Positions 7,352 to 16,337 of a stretch of 49,740 nt of DNA are shown piece by piece. The DNA comes from Flavobacterium sp. Its GTDB lineage: Bacteria; Bacteroidota; Bacteroidia; Flavobacteriales; Flavobacteriaceae. The notes under the pieces were generated by a model. That model did not search any database and had not been told where the DNA came from. It saw nothing but the letters and a program-made list of their open reading frames with translations. A program made the position numbers and the translations under genes. The first letter of the stretch is position 1; every line of letters starts with the position of its first letter. The stretch lies in assembly GCA_017995345.1 (NCBI GenBank), contig JAGOJA010000006.1, positions 1-49,740 on the forward strand, read 5' to 3'.

Positions 7352-9622
7352 ATGAAAAAAAATAATTTAGGAGCCATACTACATTTGGCTTTATTATTAC
7401 TGGGAGTTACGTCTATTTGGGCGCAGCAAACCCCAACAAATACATCTAGTAGCACAGTTTCAAAATACGATTACTATGATGCTTTTGCCCCTTTTTTTTA
7501 CGCAAATAATGGAACAAGTACCCGTTCTGCAAGTGGCCAACCAGGTGCTGAATATTGGCAAAACAGTGCCGATTATAAATTAACGGCAAAACTGGATGAA
7601 AAAAATAATGAAATTTCGGGAACAGGAATCATCACATATACGAACAACAGTCCTGATAAAATGACATTTGTTTGGATGCATTTAGACCAAAATTTATTTA
7701 AAGCTGATTCCCGCGGAAACGCAATTATTCCTTTGACAGGAAGTAGAAATGGAGCTCAAGGTCAAATTTTTGATGGTGGACACAAGATAAAATCGGTAAA
7801 AGTAAGTACTACTTTAAAAGGAGTGACAACTGAAAAAGAAGTGAAATATGTAATTACAGACACTAGAATGCAGGTTTTTCTTCCTCAGGCATTAAGTCCT
7901 AAAGGTGGTTCTGTTAAAATCAAAATTGACTTTTCTTTTATAGCTCCTCTTGAAGGTTCTGACAGAATGGGAGTTTTAGAAACTAAAAACGGTAAGATTT
8001 TCACCATAGCGCAATGGTATCCGCGTATGTGTGTGTATGATGACATAAGAGGCTGGAATACAAATCCGTATTTAGGAGCTTCGGAATTTTACTTAGAATA
8101 CGGTGAATTTGATGTGAGTATTACTGCGCCATCCAATCATATTGTAGTGGCATCTGGCGAATTGTTGAATCCTACAGCAGTGTATTCTACTGTGGAGCAA
8201 AAAAGATTGGCACAAGCAAAATTAAGTGATAAAACAGTTTTTATCCGTACTGCTGCCGAAGTTGAAAATTCAGCAAAAACAGCGGCTACAACTACAAAAA
8301 CATGGAATTATAAAATTAAAAATTCTCGTGATTTTTCTTGGTCATCTTCAGCGTCATTTATTTTAGATGCCGCAAAAATCAATTTGCCAACCGGAAAAAA
8401 ATCATTGGCTATTTCAGCATATCCTATAGAAAGTGCTGGTGACGCCGCTTGGGGACGTTCAACAGAATACACGAAAGCTTCGATTGAACATTATTCTAAA
8501 AAATGGTTAGAATATCCGTATCCAGCGGCTACAAATGTTGCCGGAAATGAAGGCGGAATGGAATATCCAGGAATTGTTTTTTGTAGTTGGGAGTCAAAAG
8601 GGGCTGATTTATGGGGCGTTACAGATCATGAGTTTGGGCACATCTGGTTTCCTATGATTGTTGGGTCAAACGAAAGATTGTTTGGTTGGATGGATGAAGG
8701 TTTTAATACTTTTATTAATTCCCTAAGCACTAATGAATTTAATAATGGAGAATATAAAGACCAACCTGCTGATATGCATCAAAGAGCTGAAGCATACACT
8801 AGTCCAAAACTGGAAACCATAATGAGTTCGCCAGATAATATGAAGGAAGCTAATATTGGTCTTTTAGCGTATTACAAACCAAGTTCAGGTTTAGTTATGC
8901 TGCGCGAACAAATTCTTGGAGAGGAACGTTTTGATTTAGCTTTGAAAACCTATATCGAGCGCTGGGCCTACAAACATCCACAACCGGATGATTTCTTTAG
9001 AACAATTGAAAACGTTGCAGGAGAAGATTTGAGTTGGTTTTGGAGAGGTTGGTTTCAGCACAATTGGCGTTTAGACCAAGGAATTAATTCGATTAAATAC
9101 GTGAAAAATGACCCTAAACAAGGTGTTATAATTTCGATTGAAAATTTCGAAAAAATGGCAATGCCAGTAAGTTTAGATGTAAAAACGAAAAGCGGAAAAA
9201 TAACTCGTGTTAAATTACCGGTTGAAGTTTGGCAAAAAAATAAAACGTGGTCTTTCAAGCACAATTCTACTGAAGAAATTGAAAGTGTGACCCTTGATCC
9301 AGATCATGTTTTACCAGATACCAATACAGGCAATAATTCTTGGACAGCAGACAAAGGTTTGATTGAAAAAGATGTGATTTTGGATGGTTATTTAGGAACT
9401 TTTTCTACCAAAATGGCACCTATAAAAATTACTTTTTCAGAGAAAAACGGTGCGTTAAATGTTTTGATTACGAATTATCCGAGTTTTACAGTGGAACCTA
9501 TTGGAAAAAATAGTTTTGAATCGAAATTAGCCGGACTTAAATTTGAATTTAATGGCAGTCTAAACGGGTTTGATATGACAATACCAGAAGGGCAAAAAAT
9601 ACCGTTTACAAAAGACAAATAG
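7352..9622 (+). CDS. Secreted M1 family metallopeptidase
   Basis: This 756-residue gluzincin aminopeptidase has a Sec signal ([18 protein letters not shown], cleavage near WAQQ). The catalytic block is HEFGHIW (zinc ligands about residues 426 and 430, general base Glu 427), with the third ligand in WMDEGFNTF about residue 449. The exopeptidase signature appears as EGGMEYPG. The N-terminal beta saddle and long C-terminal helical part fit M1 length. It should act in the periplasm or outside, releasing N-terminal residues from peptides. An upstream in-frame start at 7253 is rejected because it would put 33 residues before the signal peptide. Confidence 0.94.
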   Translation: MKKNNLGAILHLALLLLGVTSIWAQQTPTNTSSSTVSKYDYYDAFAPFFYANNGTSTRSASGQPGAEYWQNSADYKLTAKLDEKNNEISGTGIITYTNNSPDKMTFVWMHLDQNLFKADSRGNAIIPLTGSRNGAQGQIFDGGHKIKSVKVSTTLKGVTTEKEVKYVITDTRMQVFLPQALSPKGGSVKIKIDFSFIAPLEGSDRMGVLETKNGKIFTIAQWYPRMCVYDDIRGWNTNPYLGASEFYLEYGEFDVSITAPSNHIVVASGELLNPTAVYSTVEQKRLAQAKLSDKTVFIRTAAEVENSAKTAATTTKTWNYKIKNSRDFSWSSSASFILDAAKINLPTGKKSLAISAYPIESAGDAAWGRSTEYTKASIEHYSKKWLEYPYPAATNVAGNEGGMEYPGIVFCSWESKGADLWGVTDHEFGHIWFPMIVGSNERLFGWMDEGFNTFINSLSTNEFNNGEYKDQPADMHQRAEAYTSPKLETIMSSPDNMKEANIGLLAYYKPSSGLVMLREQILGEERFDLALKTYIERWAYKHPQPDDFFRTIENVAGEDLSWFWRGWFQHNWRLDQGINSIKYVKNDPKQGVIISIENFEKMAMPVSLDVKTKSGKITRVKLPVEVWQKNKTWSFKHNSTEEIESVTLDPDHVLPDTNTGNNSWTADKGLIEKDVILDGYLGTFSTKMAPIKITFSEKNGALNVLITNYPSFTVEPIGKNSFESKLAGLKFEFNGSLNGFDMTIPEGQKIPFTKDK

Positions 9623-9645
9623 TATTTTGACATAATTTAAAAAGA

Positions 9646-9682
9646 AAAAGACTTGTAGGAATTAATCCTGCAAGTCTTTTTT
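9646..9682. terminator. Convergent hairpin terminator
   Basis: AAAGACTTGTAGG and CCTGCAAGTCTTT pair with one mismatch and are flanked by A and T runs. It separates the plus-strand M1 peptidase from the minus-strand agmatine deiminase and can serve both. Confidence 0.85.
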
Positions 9683-9708
9683 ATTTATACTATTTTTCTA
9701 TTCTAAAT

Positions 9709-10749
9709 TTATTCCGGAATTTGCTGACTTAGGCAATGTAATGTTCCAAAACCCCAAATAAAATCAGTTGAGCTAATCCCGATAATTTCTCTGTCAGGAA
9801 AGCATTCTGCAAGTATGTTTAACGCTTTTCTATCGTTACTGTCGTTAAAAGTAGGGACCAAAACACAATTGTTCAAAATCAGGAAATTGGCGTAACTAGC
9901 AGGCAATCGCAAACCTTCAAATTCCAAACGTTTTGGCATTGGCAAGATCACAATTACTGGTGATTTTCCGTTTTCTAGTTTGGCGTTTTGCAAACGTTTT
10001 AAATTATCTTGTAAGGGTTTGTAGTTTTTGTCCGTCGGGTCTGTTTCTACAATGGTCACAATAGTATCTTCGTTTACAAATCGGCATAAATCATCAATAT
10101 GTCCATGTGTATCGTCACCTTCAATTCCATCACCTAGCCAAATCACATTCGTAATTCCAAGGTATTCCTTGAAGACCGCTTCGTAATCGGCTTTGGTGAA
10201 ATTGGGGTTCCGAACCTGAATATCTGGATGCATTAAACATTCTTCCGAAGTCAATAAAGTGCCACGTCCATTAGTATCTATGGCGCCTCCTTCAACAATT
10301 ACTGGTTTCCCTTTGTACACTACTTGAGTAACAGGAATATTCAGAAATTCGCCCATCTTTGCAGGAACAAATTTGTCTAATTGAATGTTTTTATATTTCG
10401 CCCAACCATTAAAATTAAAGTTTAAGGCTTCTCTTTCTGTTCCGTTTTTTACGATTATTGGACCCGAATCACGCATCCAACTTCTATTGGTTTTATGAAT
10501 GATGTACGAAACATTAGTTAGCTCAACATGTGCTGTTTCCAGCATGAAATTGACTTTTTCTTTTTGGTTCTCATCCGCAACCATTAAAAAAACTTGCTCG
10601 AATGTGGCTACTTTTTTTATAAACTCCACAAAAGCCCATTGAACCGCTTCGTATTTCCCTGGCCAATCTTTTCCGTTGTGAGGAAAACAAAGTAAAAGTC
10701 CTTGTTGCTTTTCCCACTCAGCAGGGAATCTTCTGTTATTTGTTGTCAT
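9709..10749 (-). CDS. aguA: Agmatine deiminase
   Basis: This 346-residue enzyme hydrolyses agmatine to N-carbamoylputrescine and ammonia. It is of the peptidylarginine-deiminase fold. Motifs seen in order are WMRDSGP (guanidine-binding Asp), EGGAIDTNGRGTLL, GDDTHGHIDDLCRF with the catalytic His/Asp, and the nucleophile Cys 339 in FGTLHCLSQQ, seven residues from the end. Length is normal. It starts two bases after the amidase gene stop, and together they form the agmatine-to-putrescine route. Confidence 0.95.
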   Translation of the reverse strand: MTTNNRRFPAEWEKQQGLLLCFPHNGKDWPGKYEAVQWAFVEFIKKVATFEQVFLMVADENQKEKVNFMLETAHVELTNVSYIIHKTNRSWMRDSGPIIVKNGTEREALNFNFNGWAKYKNIQLDKFVPAKMGEFLNIPVTQVVYKGKPVIVEGGAIDTNGRGTLLTSEECLMHPDIQVRNPNFTKADYEAVFKEYLGITNVIWLGDGIEGDDTHGHIDDLCRFVNEDTIVTIVETDPTDKNYKPLQDNLKRLQNAKLENGKSPVIVILPMPKRLEFEGLRLPASYANFLILNNCVLVPTFNDSNDRKALNILAECFPDREIIGISSTDFIWGFGTLHCLSQQIPE

Positions 10750-10751
10750 AA

Positions 10752-11639
10752 TTAGTCAATCGCTCTTTTTGTAATATCACCAAAAGCATCTATTCTTCTG
10801 TCTCTGAAAAATGGCCAGTTCTGACGCACATTTTCCTGCAAGTCTAAATCTACTTCGGCTATTAAAATTTCTTCTTTATCGTGTGAGGCTTGCGCCAAAA
10901 TTTCGCCTTGAGGTCCTGCAATAAATGAGGCGCCCCAAAACTGAATTCCCGCCGTATCAGGCAAATATTGTTCTAAGCCAATTCTGTTTGCTGCAGCAAC
11001 ATATACACCATTTGCAACGGCATGACCTTTCATGACATTCATCCAAGCACCATATTGGTTTTCTCCATATTGTTCTTTTTCTTGCGGATGCCATCCAATT
11101 GCTGTAGGATAAAACAACACTTCTGCGCCTTGTAAGGCTGTCAAACGAGCTGCTTCCGGATACCATTGGTCCCAACAAATTAATGTCCCGATTTTTCCTT
11201 TTTTAGTTGGAATTGTTTTGAATCCTAAATCACCTGGCGTAAAATAGAATTTTTCATAAAAATGAGGATCGTCTGGAATGTGCATTTTACGGTACAAACC
11301 TGCTTCTGAACCATCAGTGTCAATGATGTAAGCGCTATTGTGGTAAATTCCAGCCATTCTTTTTTCGAAGAAAGGAACAATAATCACTACGCCTAATTCT
11401 TTTGCCAAAGCACTAAAGGCAATGAAAGATGTACTGTACAAGGGTTCTGCCAAAGCAAAATTATCTACATCTTCACTTTGACAAAAATAATGACTGCTGT
11501 ATAATTCTGGTATCGAAATTACTTCGGCACCAAGTTTGGCCGCATCGCGAACCCAGCTTAAACATTTTTTTAGATTGTTTTCGGCAATATCATTAAGATT
11601 CAATTGAATGACTGCTATTTTGTATTTTTTGTTTGACAT
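10752..11639 (-). CDS. aguB: N-carbamoylputrescine amidase
   Basis: This 295-residue nitrilase-superfamily enzyme converts N-carbamoylputrescine to putrescine, CO2 and ammonia. The catalytic triad is visible: Glu in IPELYSSHYF, Lys in YRKMHIPDDP and Cys in LICWDQWYPEA. The ATG at 11639 is preferred over one seven codons upstream because that one would overlap the promoter box at 11658-11665. It is first in a two-gene operon with agmatine deiminase. Confidence 0.94.
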   Translation of the reverse strand: MSNKKYKIAVIQLNLNDIAENNLKKCLSWVRDAAKLGAEVISIPELYSSHYFCQSEDVDNFALAEPLYSTSFIAFSALAKELGVVIIVPFFEKRMAGIYHNSAYIIDTDGSEAGLYRKMHIPDDPHFYEKFYFTPGDLGFKTIPTKKGKIGTLICWDQWYPEAARLTALQGAEVLFYPTAIGWHPQEKEQYGENQYGAWMNVMKGHAVANGVYVAAANRIGLEQYLPDTAGIQFWGASFIAGPQGEILAQASHDKEEILIAEVDLDLQENVRQNWPFFRDRRIDAFGDITKRAID

Positions 11640-11657
11640 GACTATAATTTTAGATTG

Positions 11658-11665
11658 CAAAAATA
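11658..11665 (-). promoter_or_regulatory. -7 promoter box of aguB-aguA
   Basis: On the minus strand this reads TATTTTTG, matching TAnnTTTG, 18 bases before the chosen aguB ATG. Confidence 0.6.
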
Positions 11666-11723
11666 GCTATTTATAAAGAGATTTATAAATCGTTATGAAG
11701 AAATCTTATTTGAAAAGTAATAA

Positions 11724-11852
11724 ATGAAAACCAAAAAATACAAACCTTTGAATGGTAAGATTTCGTTGTGTATTTTTATTTATATAATTTTTCTTTTTAA
11801 AGATGGAATAGCTTGGCTACTGAATCAAAATCATTTATTCTGGTGTTTTTAA
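11724..11852 (+). CDS. Possible 42-residue membrane peptide
   Basis: A short ATG-to-TAA frame starts with a lysine-rich tail (MKTKKYKPLNGK), followed by one hydrophobic helix (ISLCIFIYIIFLF) and a Trp-containing end. This is the pattern of a small inner-membrane protein with its N-terminus in the cytoplasm. The frame stops 14 bases before a good hairpin terminator oriented usefully for the plus strand. No clear promoter or family is seen, so it remains a candidate only. Confidence 0.4.
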   Translation: MKTKKYKPLNGKISLCIFIYIIFLFKDGIAWLLNQNHLFWCF

Positions 11853-11865
11853 TGACACAAAAAGG

Positions 11866-11893
11866 CTCAACCACAAAGTTGAACCTTTTTGTA
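11866..11893. terminator. Hairpin terminator
   Basis: AAAAGGCTCAAC pairs with GTTGAACCTTTT with one mismatch around a short loop. It ends the minus-strand sigma/anti-sigma operon and would also end a plus-strand transcript through the small ORF at 11724-11852. Confidence 0.8.
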
Positions 11894-11912
11894 TTTTAGT
11901 AAAAGAGATTAT

Positions 11913-12698
11913 TTATACTTTCCCTAAGGTGTATAATTGCTCCATGGTAGGTGTTAAACTTCCACCTGCAGGTTCTAATGTAATTCCAAAAGCTTCAGCT
12001 TCATCAGCAGTATTTACTGAAAATATTTTTTGGTCATTCACGTCAAATTTTTCTAAGAATCCAATGCTTGTAGGAGTCAACGGATTTAATTTTAAAGCCC
12101 AAACCTGATAAACCATTCCTTCTGGTGGTTCCGGTAAACCGGCAGCATCAATATAAACTACTTTAGTTTCTTGATTCCAATATACTTTTGCAAAAGATTC
12201 TGGAGCAACTGCTTGTCCACCAAGCGCTACAACTGTGTTTTTAGTATCTCTTATAGCTGCTAAACTAGCTTCGTTAGCTGTATTTTTTAATTTTAAAACG
12301 TTAAATTCTTTTTCTATTTTGGCTTTTTCAATTTCACTTTTGGTTCCTTGAGTATTGGTTTGATCCATTTGACTGTATTGGAAACCAATACCAAATAATA
12401 ATAGAATTGCTGCCGCCCAACCCATGTATTGTGCCCAATTTTTAGCTGGCTCCAATTCGATTACATGAGTATGTGTGAGTTCCAGTTTTTCTTTTATTTT
12501 TTCATAATTAGCCACAGAATGAAACGGCGAAAAGCTCGAAGACAAAGCAATAATCGCTTTTTCAATCGCTATAATTTCGTCATTAATTTCCGCATTGTTT
12601 TTTGCCATGCTGCTAACTTCTTCGTTTTCGGCTTTACTTAGCAAACCGTAAACATAGAGTTCCAGAATTCCTGATTCTATATATTCTTGTGCTTCCAT
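11913..12698 (-). CDS. Anti-sigma factor, RskA-like
   Basis: This 261-residue protein has the RskA (anti-sigma-K) layout. A cytoplasmic N-terminal domain with ESGILELYVYGLLSKAE binds the sigma factor. One transmembrane helix, WAAAILLLFGIGFQYS, is near residue 145... the exact position falls in the middle third. A coiled-coil-like stretch follows, and the periplasmic RskA domain contains YWNQETKVVYIDAAGLP and MVYQVWALK. It should hold the partner sigma factor at the membrane and release it on a signal. Its ATG overlaps the sigma gene TAA by one base, indicating translational coupling. Confidence 0.88.
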   Translation of the reverse strand: MEAQEYIESGILELYVYGLLSKAENEEVSSMAKNNAEINDEIIAIEKAIIALSSSFSPFHSVANYEKIKEKLELTHTHVIELEPAKNWAQYMGWAAAILLLFGIGFQYSQMDQTNTQGTKSEIEKAKIEKEFNVLKLKNTANEASLAAIRDTKNTVVALGGQAVAPESFAKVYWNQETKVVYIDAAGLPEPPEGMVYQVWALKLNPLTPTSIGFLEKFDVNDQKIFSVNTADEAEAFGITLEPAGGSLTPTMEQLYTLGKV

Positions 12699-13228
12699 TA
12701 TATTTTCAGATAATTTCTTAGGTCATTAATACAATTTCTATTTTGTGTTTTTACCGTTCCTAAAGGAATTGCCAATTCATCAGCAGCTTCTTGTTGGGTG
12801 TACCCTTTAAAAAACAGTAAATCTATTATTTGAATACATTTTGGTTTTAGTCTTTTTACAAAATCTTGCAACCCAATAGAATCCATTTTGTCAGCCAATT
12901 TAGAATTGTCTTCAAAATGACTTACGAAATTATCAGTAGAGAGGTTTTTTTGACTGTTATTAAAGTTCTTAGAATGCAGTTTATCTATAGCAGTGTTTCG
13001 TGCAATATTCAGAACCCAAGTGTAGAATCTTCCTTTACTCTCATGGTAGGAATCGATGTTCTTCCAGATTTTTACAAATACATCCTGAAGCACATCTTCT
13101 GCTTCTTCCCTATTTTTTACCAGAACAGTAATAACCGAAAACAAACTTTTAGAATACATATCATATAGATGTGTAAAGGCCTTTTCGTCTTTCTTATAAA
13201 TTAATACTAACAATTCTTCTTGATTCAT
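12698..13228 (-). CDS. ECF RNA polymerase sigma factor, SigK-like
   Basis: This 176-residue protein contains only sigma-70 regions 2 and 4, as in ECF sigma factors. Region 2 includes REEAEDVLQDVFVKIWKNI and WVLNIARNTAIDKLH. Region 4 includes LLFFKGYTQQEAADELAIP and LGTVKTQNRNCINDLR, the -35-binding helix-turn-helix. Pairing with an RskA-type anti-sigma suggests the SigK/RpoE-like group. A housekeeping-type TAAATTTG box lies 22 bases upstream of the start, so basal transcription need not be autoregulated. The target genes cannot be identified from this window. Confidence 0.92.
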   Translation of the reverse strand: MNQEELLVLIYKKDEKAFTHLYDMYSKSLFSVITVLVKNREEAEDVLQDVFVKIWKNIDSYHESKGRFYTWVLNIARNTAIDKLHSKNFNNSQKNLSTDNFVSHFEDNSKLADKMDSIGLQDFVKRLKPKCIQIIDLLFFKGYTQQEAADELAIPLGTVKTQNRNCINDLRNYLKI

Positions 13229-13743
13229 ATTCTTTCTATTTAACTCTTACAAATTTATACATTCTTATTTACAAATATCTGGTTTTATGTATGTCAAGAC
13301 AATAAAAAAATCAAATTAATTGTGTTTTTTTAAACAATTTAAGTTGTTGATTTTTAGCCGTTTGTTAATTAAGTAGCATTTTTTATTAATAATTTTAAAA
13401 CCATATTCAGATACAATCCCTCTAATGCTTCTGTCACCTATTAATTTATACTAAAATTTAAAAAGCAAATAGGACTTAAAGTCTATCGCTAGAAGTGGTT
13501 TCAAGCTTAGTTGTTAGAAGGTGTACTAATTTTCAATCATTTTTGAAACTAAATTATTATAATTGAAGTAATATTTTTTGTTGCAGATTTAACAAAAGAG
13601 TCAATTAAATATCGTCACATCTCTTCAAAAAAGGCTACTATTCGTTGGTTAAAATTAATATTTTAGAACTTAATAGATAAAAAAAGATTCTCAAATTTCA
13701 TAAATAATACTTGTTTTCTTTTTTTTTTAATTAAAATAGTATT
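13229..13743. other. Intergenic interval without a visible gene
   Basis: About 500 AT-rich bases lie between the divergent sigma-factor and TonB-receptor genes. Apart from the sigma-gene -7 box at 13250-13257, I see no ORF with a credible start and no clear structured RNA before the receptor promoter at 13744. Confidence 0.5.
13250..13257 (-). promoter_or_regulatory. -7 promoter box of the sigma/anti-sigma operon
   Basis: On the minus strand this reads TAAATTTG, matching the main Bacteroidota promoter rather than an ECF-type one. It is 21 bases from the start codon. Confidence 0.55.
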
Positions 13744-13751
13744 TACATTTG
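13744..13751 (+). promoter_or_regulatory. -7 promoter box of the TonB receptor
   Basis: TACATTTG matches TAnnTTTG and is preceded by a very T/A-rich tract. No good -33 is found at the usual spacing, which suggests dependence on an activator or an atypical promoter. The predicted transcript would have a leader of about 225 bases. Confidence 0.6.
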
Positions 13752-13752
13752 C

Positions 13753-13784
13753 AGTATTACGAATGTCAATCAAAGTATTACGAA
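13753..13784. promoter_or_regulatory. Tandem 11-bp direct repeat, operator-like
   Basis: AGTATTACGAA occurs exactly at 13753-13763 and again at 13774-13784. The start-to-start distance is 21 bases, two turns of B-DNA. The repeats begin two bases after the -7 box and cover the predicted transcription start, where a repressor dimer could sit. Confidence 0.45.
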
Positions 13785-13785
13785 G

Positions 13786-13905
13786 TAGGTATTTCATTAA
13801 AATAAACTTTGCACAAATACTTTAATTCCCCACTGTACCCTTCCCTTTACAGCCATTACTGCTCAGGGAAGGGAAAAAATTAGCGAGATGGTTGTTTCCT
13901 AACAA
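13786..13905 (+). ncRNA. Structured leader RNA, cobalamin-riboswitch-like
   Basis: The centre is a perfect 8-bp stem, CCCTTCCC (13838-13845) with GGGAAGGG (13866-13873), whose loop contains a CAG/CTG mini-stem. The order of short motifs (TTAAAA, TTTGCACAAAT, CCCCACTGTA, AGCCATTACTG, GGGAAGG, then AGCGAGATGG) follows the order of conserved blocks in cobalamin riboswitches. Several core bases differ, notably the usual CCCGCAACTG and GCCACTG boxes. It may be a divergent B12-class switch, another metabolite or metal switch, or a different leader structure. It sits about 75 bases before a TonB receptor, a classic position for such switches. Confidence 0.4.
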
Positions 13906-13980
13906 ATTTGATTATGGATTAAGTTACATATTGTCCGAAGAAAAATTTAGAAAAAATGACAAATAAAGCACACTAAAGTT

Positions 13981-16194
13981 ATGAAAAACAATCTCTTAGC
14001 AATGATAACCCTATTTGGGTTTTCTGCTTATGGCCAAATCCAAAAAGGTAAAGTATTGGATCGCGACGCGAATCCTATTGAAAATGCTTATTTAGTAAAT
14101 ACAAGTTCGGGAGCTCATGCACACACAAATGAATTCGGATTGTTCAGCATCGATAAAACTGTTATTGGTGATGTGATCAAAATAACTGCTTTAGGCTATA
14201 AAAAAACAAATTACACGATTGTTTCTTCAAGTGAAGTAATCATTATGGATGATGATATTTTTAGATTAAATGAAATTGTAATCCAGCCGAAACTTTCAGC
14301 GATGAATGTCATTTCAAAAATAGATTTGGAAACCACTCCGGTAAATTCTTCACAGGAAATTTTGCGAAAAGTCCCAGGATTATTCATCGGTCAACATGCT
14401 GGTGGAGGAAAAGCAGAACAAATATTTTTGAGAGGTTTTGATATTGATCACGGTACAGATATTACCATTTCAGTAGACGGAATGCCAGTAAATATGGTTT
14501 CTCACGCACACGGTCAAGGGTATGCTGATTTGCATTTTATAATCCCGGAAACGGTAGAAAAAATAGATTTTGGAAAAGGAACATATTATGCCAACAAAGG
14601 GGATTTTGCAACGGCAGGATACGTGGCTTTCCAAACTAAAGATAAAATCGAAAAAAGCAGTATTGGTCTTGAAGTGGGACAATTTAACACGATGAGAACG
14701 GTAGGATTGTTTAATCTTTTGGCGAACCAAAAAACACAAAATGCCTATATTGCCACAGAATTTTACATAACAGACGGACCATTTGATTCTCCTCAAAATT
14801 TTAATAGAATTAATCTGTTAGGTAAATATTCTGCTATTCTGAGTGATAACAGTAAATTCTCAATTTTGGCTTCTCGCTTTTCCAGCAAATGGGATGCTTC
14901 CGGACAAATTCCACAACGTTTAGTTGACAATGGAACGATTTCTAGATTTGGTGCTGTTGATGATACCGAAGGCGGAAATACTTCTCGAACAAATTTTAAT
15001 GCAAGTTTGAGCAAATCAATTGATGAAAATACATTCTTGAAAGCGAATGCTTTTTATTCAAATTATCAATTTGAATTGTATTCTAATTTTACCTTCTTTT
15101 TGGAAGATCCAATAAACGGAGACCAAATTAAACAGAAAGAAAACAGAGATATTTACGGAATGAATACAGAGTTGAACAAAAAAACCAAAATAAATGATAC
15201 TGATGTTTTGTTGCAAATTGGAGCTGGATTTCGTGCTGATGCTACAAAAGATACAGAACTTTCACACACATTGAACAGAAGAACGGTTTTAGAAAATATA
15301 AAATTAGGAGATATTGATGAGTCTAATTTGTTTTCGTACTTGAATTCAGAATTTACTTTTGGGAAATTGATGATTAATCCAGCCATTCGATTGGATTATT
15401 TCAAATTCAATTACCAAGATAAGTTGACTACCCATTACAAAACACAATCAGAATCGAAAGTTAAATTTTCTCCAAAACTGAATTTTATTTATTCGCAAAA
15501 TAACAATTTGCAGTTTTTTGTAAAATCAGGAATGGGGTTCCATTCAAATGATACCCGTGTGGTGGTTCAAAACAGTGGAAAACAAATTTTGCCAACTGCA
15601 ATAGGAACTGATATTGGTACCATTTGGAAACCATTTCCAAAGTTAATCGTGAATTCGGCTTTATGGTATTTGTTTTTGGAACAGGAGTTTGTTTACGTAG
15701 GAGATGCCGGAATCATTGAGCCTAGCGGGAAGTCAAAACGTATGGGAGCAGATCTTGGATTGCGTTACCAGTTAAATGATTGGTTGTATTTTGATGCGGA
15801 TGCCAATTATACGTATGCTAGAAGTATTGATGAACCAAAAGGACAGAATTACATTCCGTTAGCACCAGATTTTACCACTACAGGAGGATTAAGTTTTCAA
15901 AAAGTGAATGGTTTCTCAGGAGGAATGAGATATCGTTATTTAAAAAATCGTCCGGCAAATGAAGATAATTCTATTGTTGCCAAAGGCTATTTTGTTTCCG
16001 ATTTGAATTTGAATTACCAATATAAGAAAATCAATTTTGGAGTTTCAGTAGAAAATATTTTTAATACTGAATGGAATGAAACGCAGTTTGCAACGGAATC
16101 CAGACTACAAAATGAACTAGAAAGTGTCGAAGAAATTCATTTTACTCCTGGAACGCCATTCTTTATGAAAGGAAAAATTACTTATACCTTTTAA
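13981..16194 (+). CDS. TonB-dependent outer-membrane receptor
   Basis: This 737-residue receptor has a signal peptide (MKNNLLAMITLFGFSAYGQ), a carboxypeptidase-like beta domain (residues about 20-95, GKVLDRDANPIENAYLVN), a plug with SQEILRKVPGLF and FLRGFDIDHGTDI, and a 22-strand-type barrel ending FMKGKITYTF. It imports a ligand across the outer membrane using TonB energy. The plug has an unusual His-containing stretch, MVSHAHGQGYADLHF, seen in receptors suspected of metal or metal-complex uptake; the ligand is not determined here. The leader RNA and tandem operator suggest tight, ligand-dependent control. Confidence 0.93.
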   Translation: MKNNLLAMITLFGFSAYGQIQKGKVLDRDANPIENAYLVNTSSGAHAHTNEFGLFSIDKTVIGDVIKITALGYKKTNYTIVSSSEVIIMDDDIFRLNEIVIQPKLSAMNVISKIDLETTPVNSSQEILRKVPGLFIGQHAGGGKAEQIFLRGFDIDHGTDITISVDGMPVNMVSHAHGQGYADLHFIIPETVEKIDFGKGTYYANKGDFATAGYVAFQTKDKIEKSSIGLEVGQFNTMRTVGLFNLLANQKTQNAYIATEFYITDGPFDSPQNFNRINLLGKYSAILSDNSKFSILASRFSSKWDASGQIPQRLVDNGTISRFGAVDDTEGGNTSRTNFNASLSKSIDENTFLKANAFYSNYQFELYSNFTFFLEDPINGDQIKQKENRDIYGMNTELNKKTKINDTDVLLQIGAGFRADATKDTELSHTLNRRTVLENIKLGDIDESNLFSYLNSEFTFGKLMINPAIRLDYFKFNYQDKLTTHYKTQSESKVKFSPKLNFIYSQNNNLQFFVKSGMGFHSNDTRVVVQNSGKQILPTAIGTDIGTIWKPFPKLIVNSALWYLFLEQEFVYVGDAGIIEPSGKSKRMGADLGLRYQLNDWLYFDADANYTYARSIDEPKGQNYIPLAPDFTTTGGLSFQKVNGFSGGMRYRYLKNRPANEDNSIVAKGYFVSDLNLNYQYKKINFGVSVENIFNTEWNETQFATESRLQNELESVEEIHFTPGTPFFMKGKITYTF

Positions 16195-16227
16195 ATACAA
16201 TCGTAAGATTTAATGGTTAATTTTTTT

Positions 16228-16266
16228 GGAAGTCTAGCATTTCGATACTGTTAGACTTCTTTTTAT
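16228..16266 (+). terminator. TonB receptor terminator
   Basis: GAAGTCTA (16229-16236) and TAGACTTC (16252-16259) form an 8-bp stem followed by a T-run. Confidence 0.85.
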
Positions 16267-16337
16267 TTAACTACTGTTTAACTAAAAATAGTTTTGATAA
16301 AACAAATATTTATTTAAATTTATAAAAAATTTCAATT

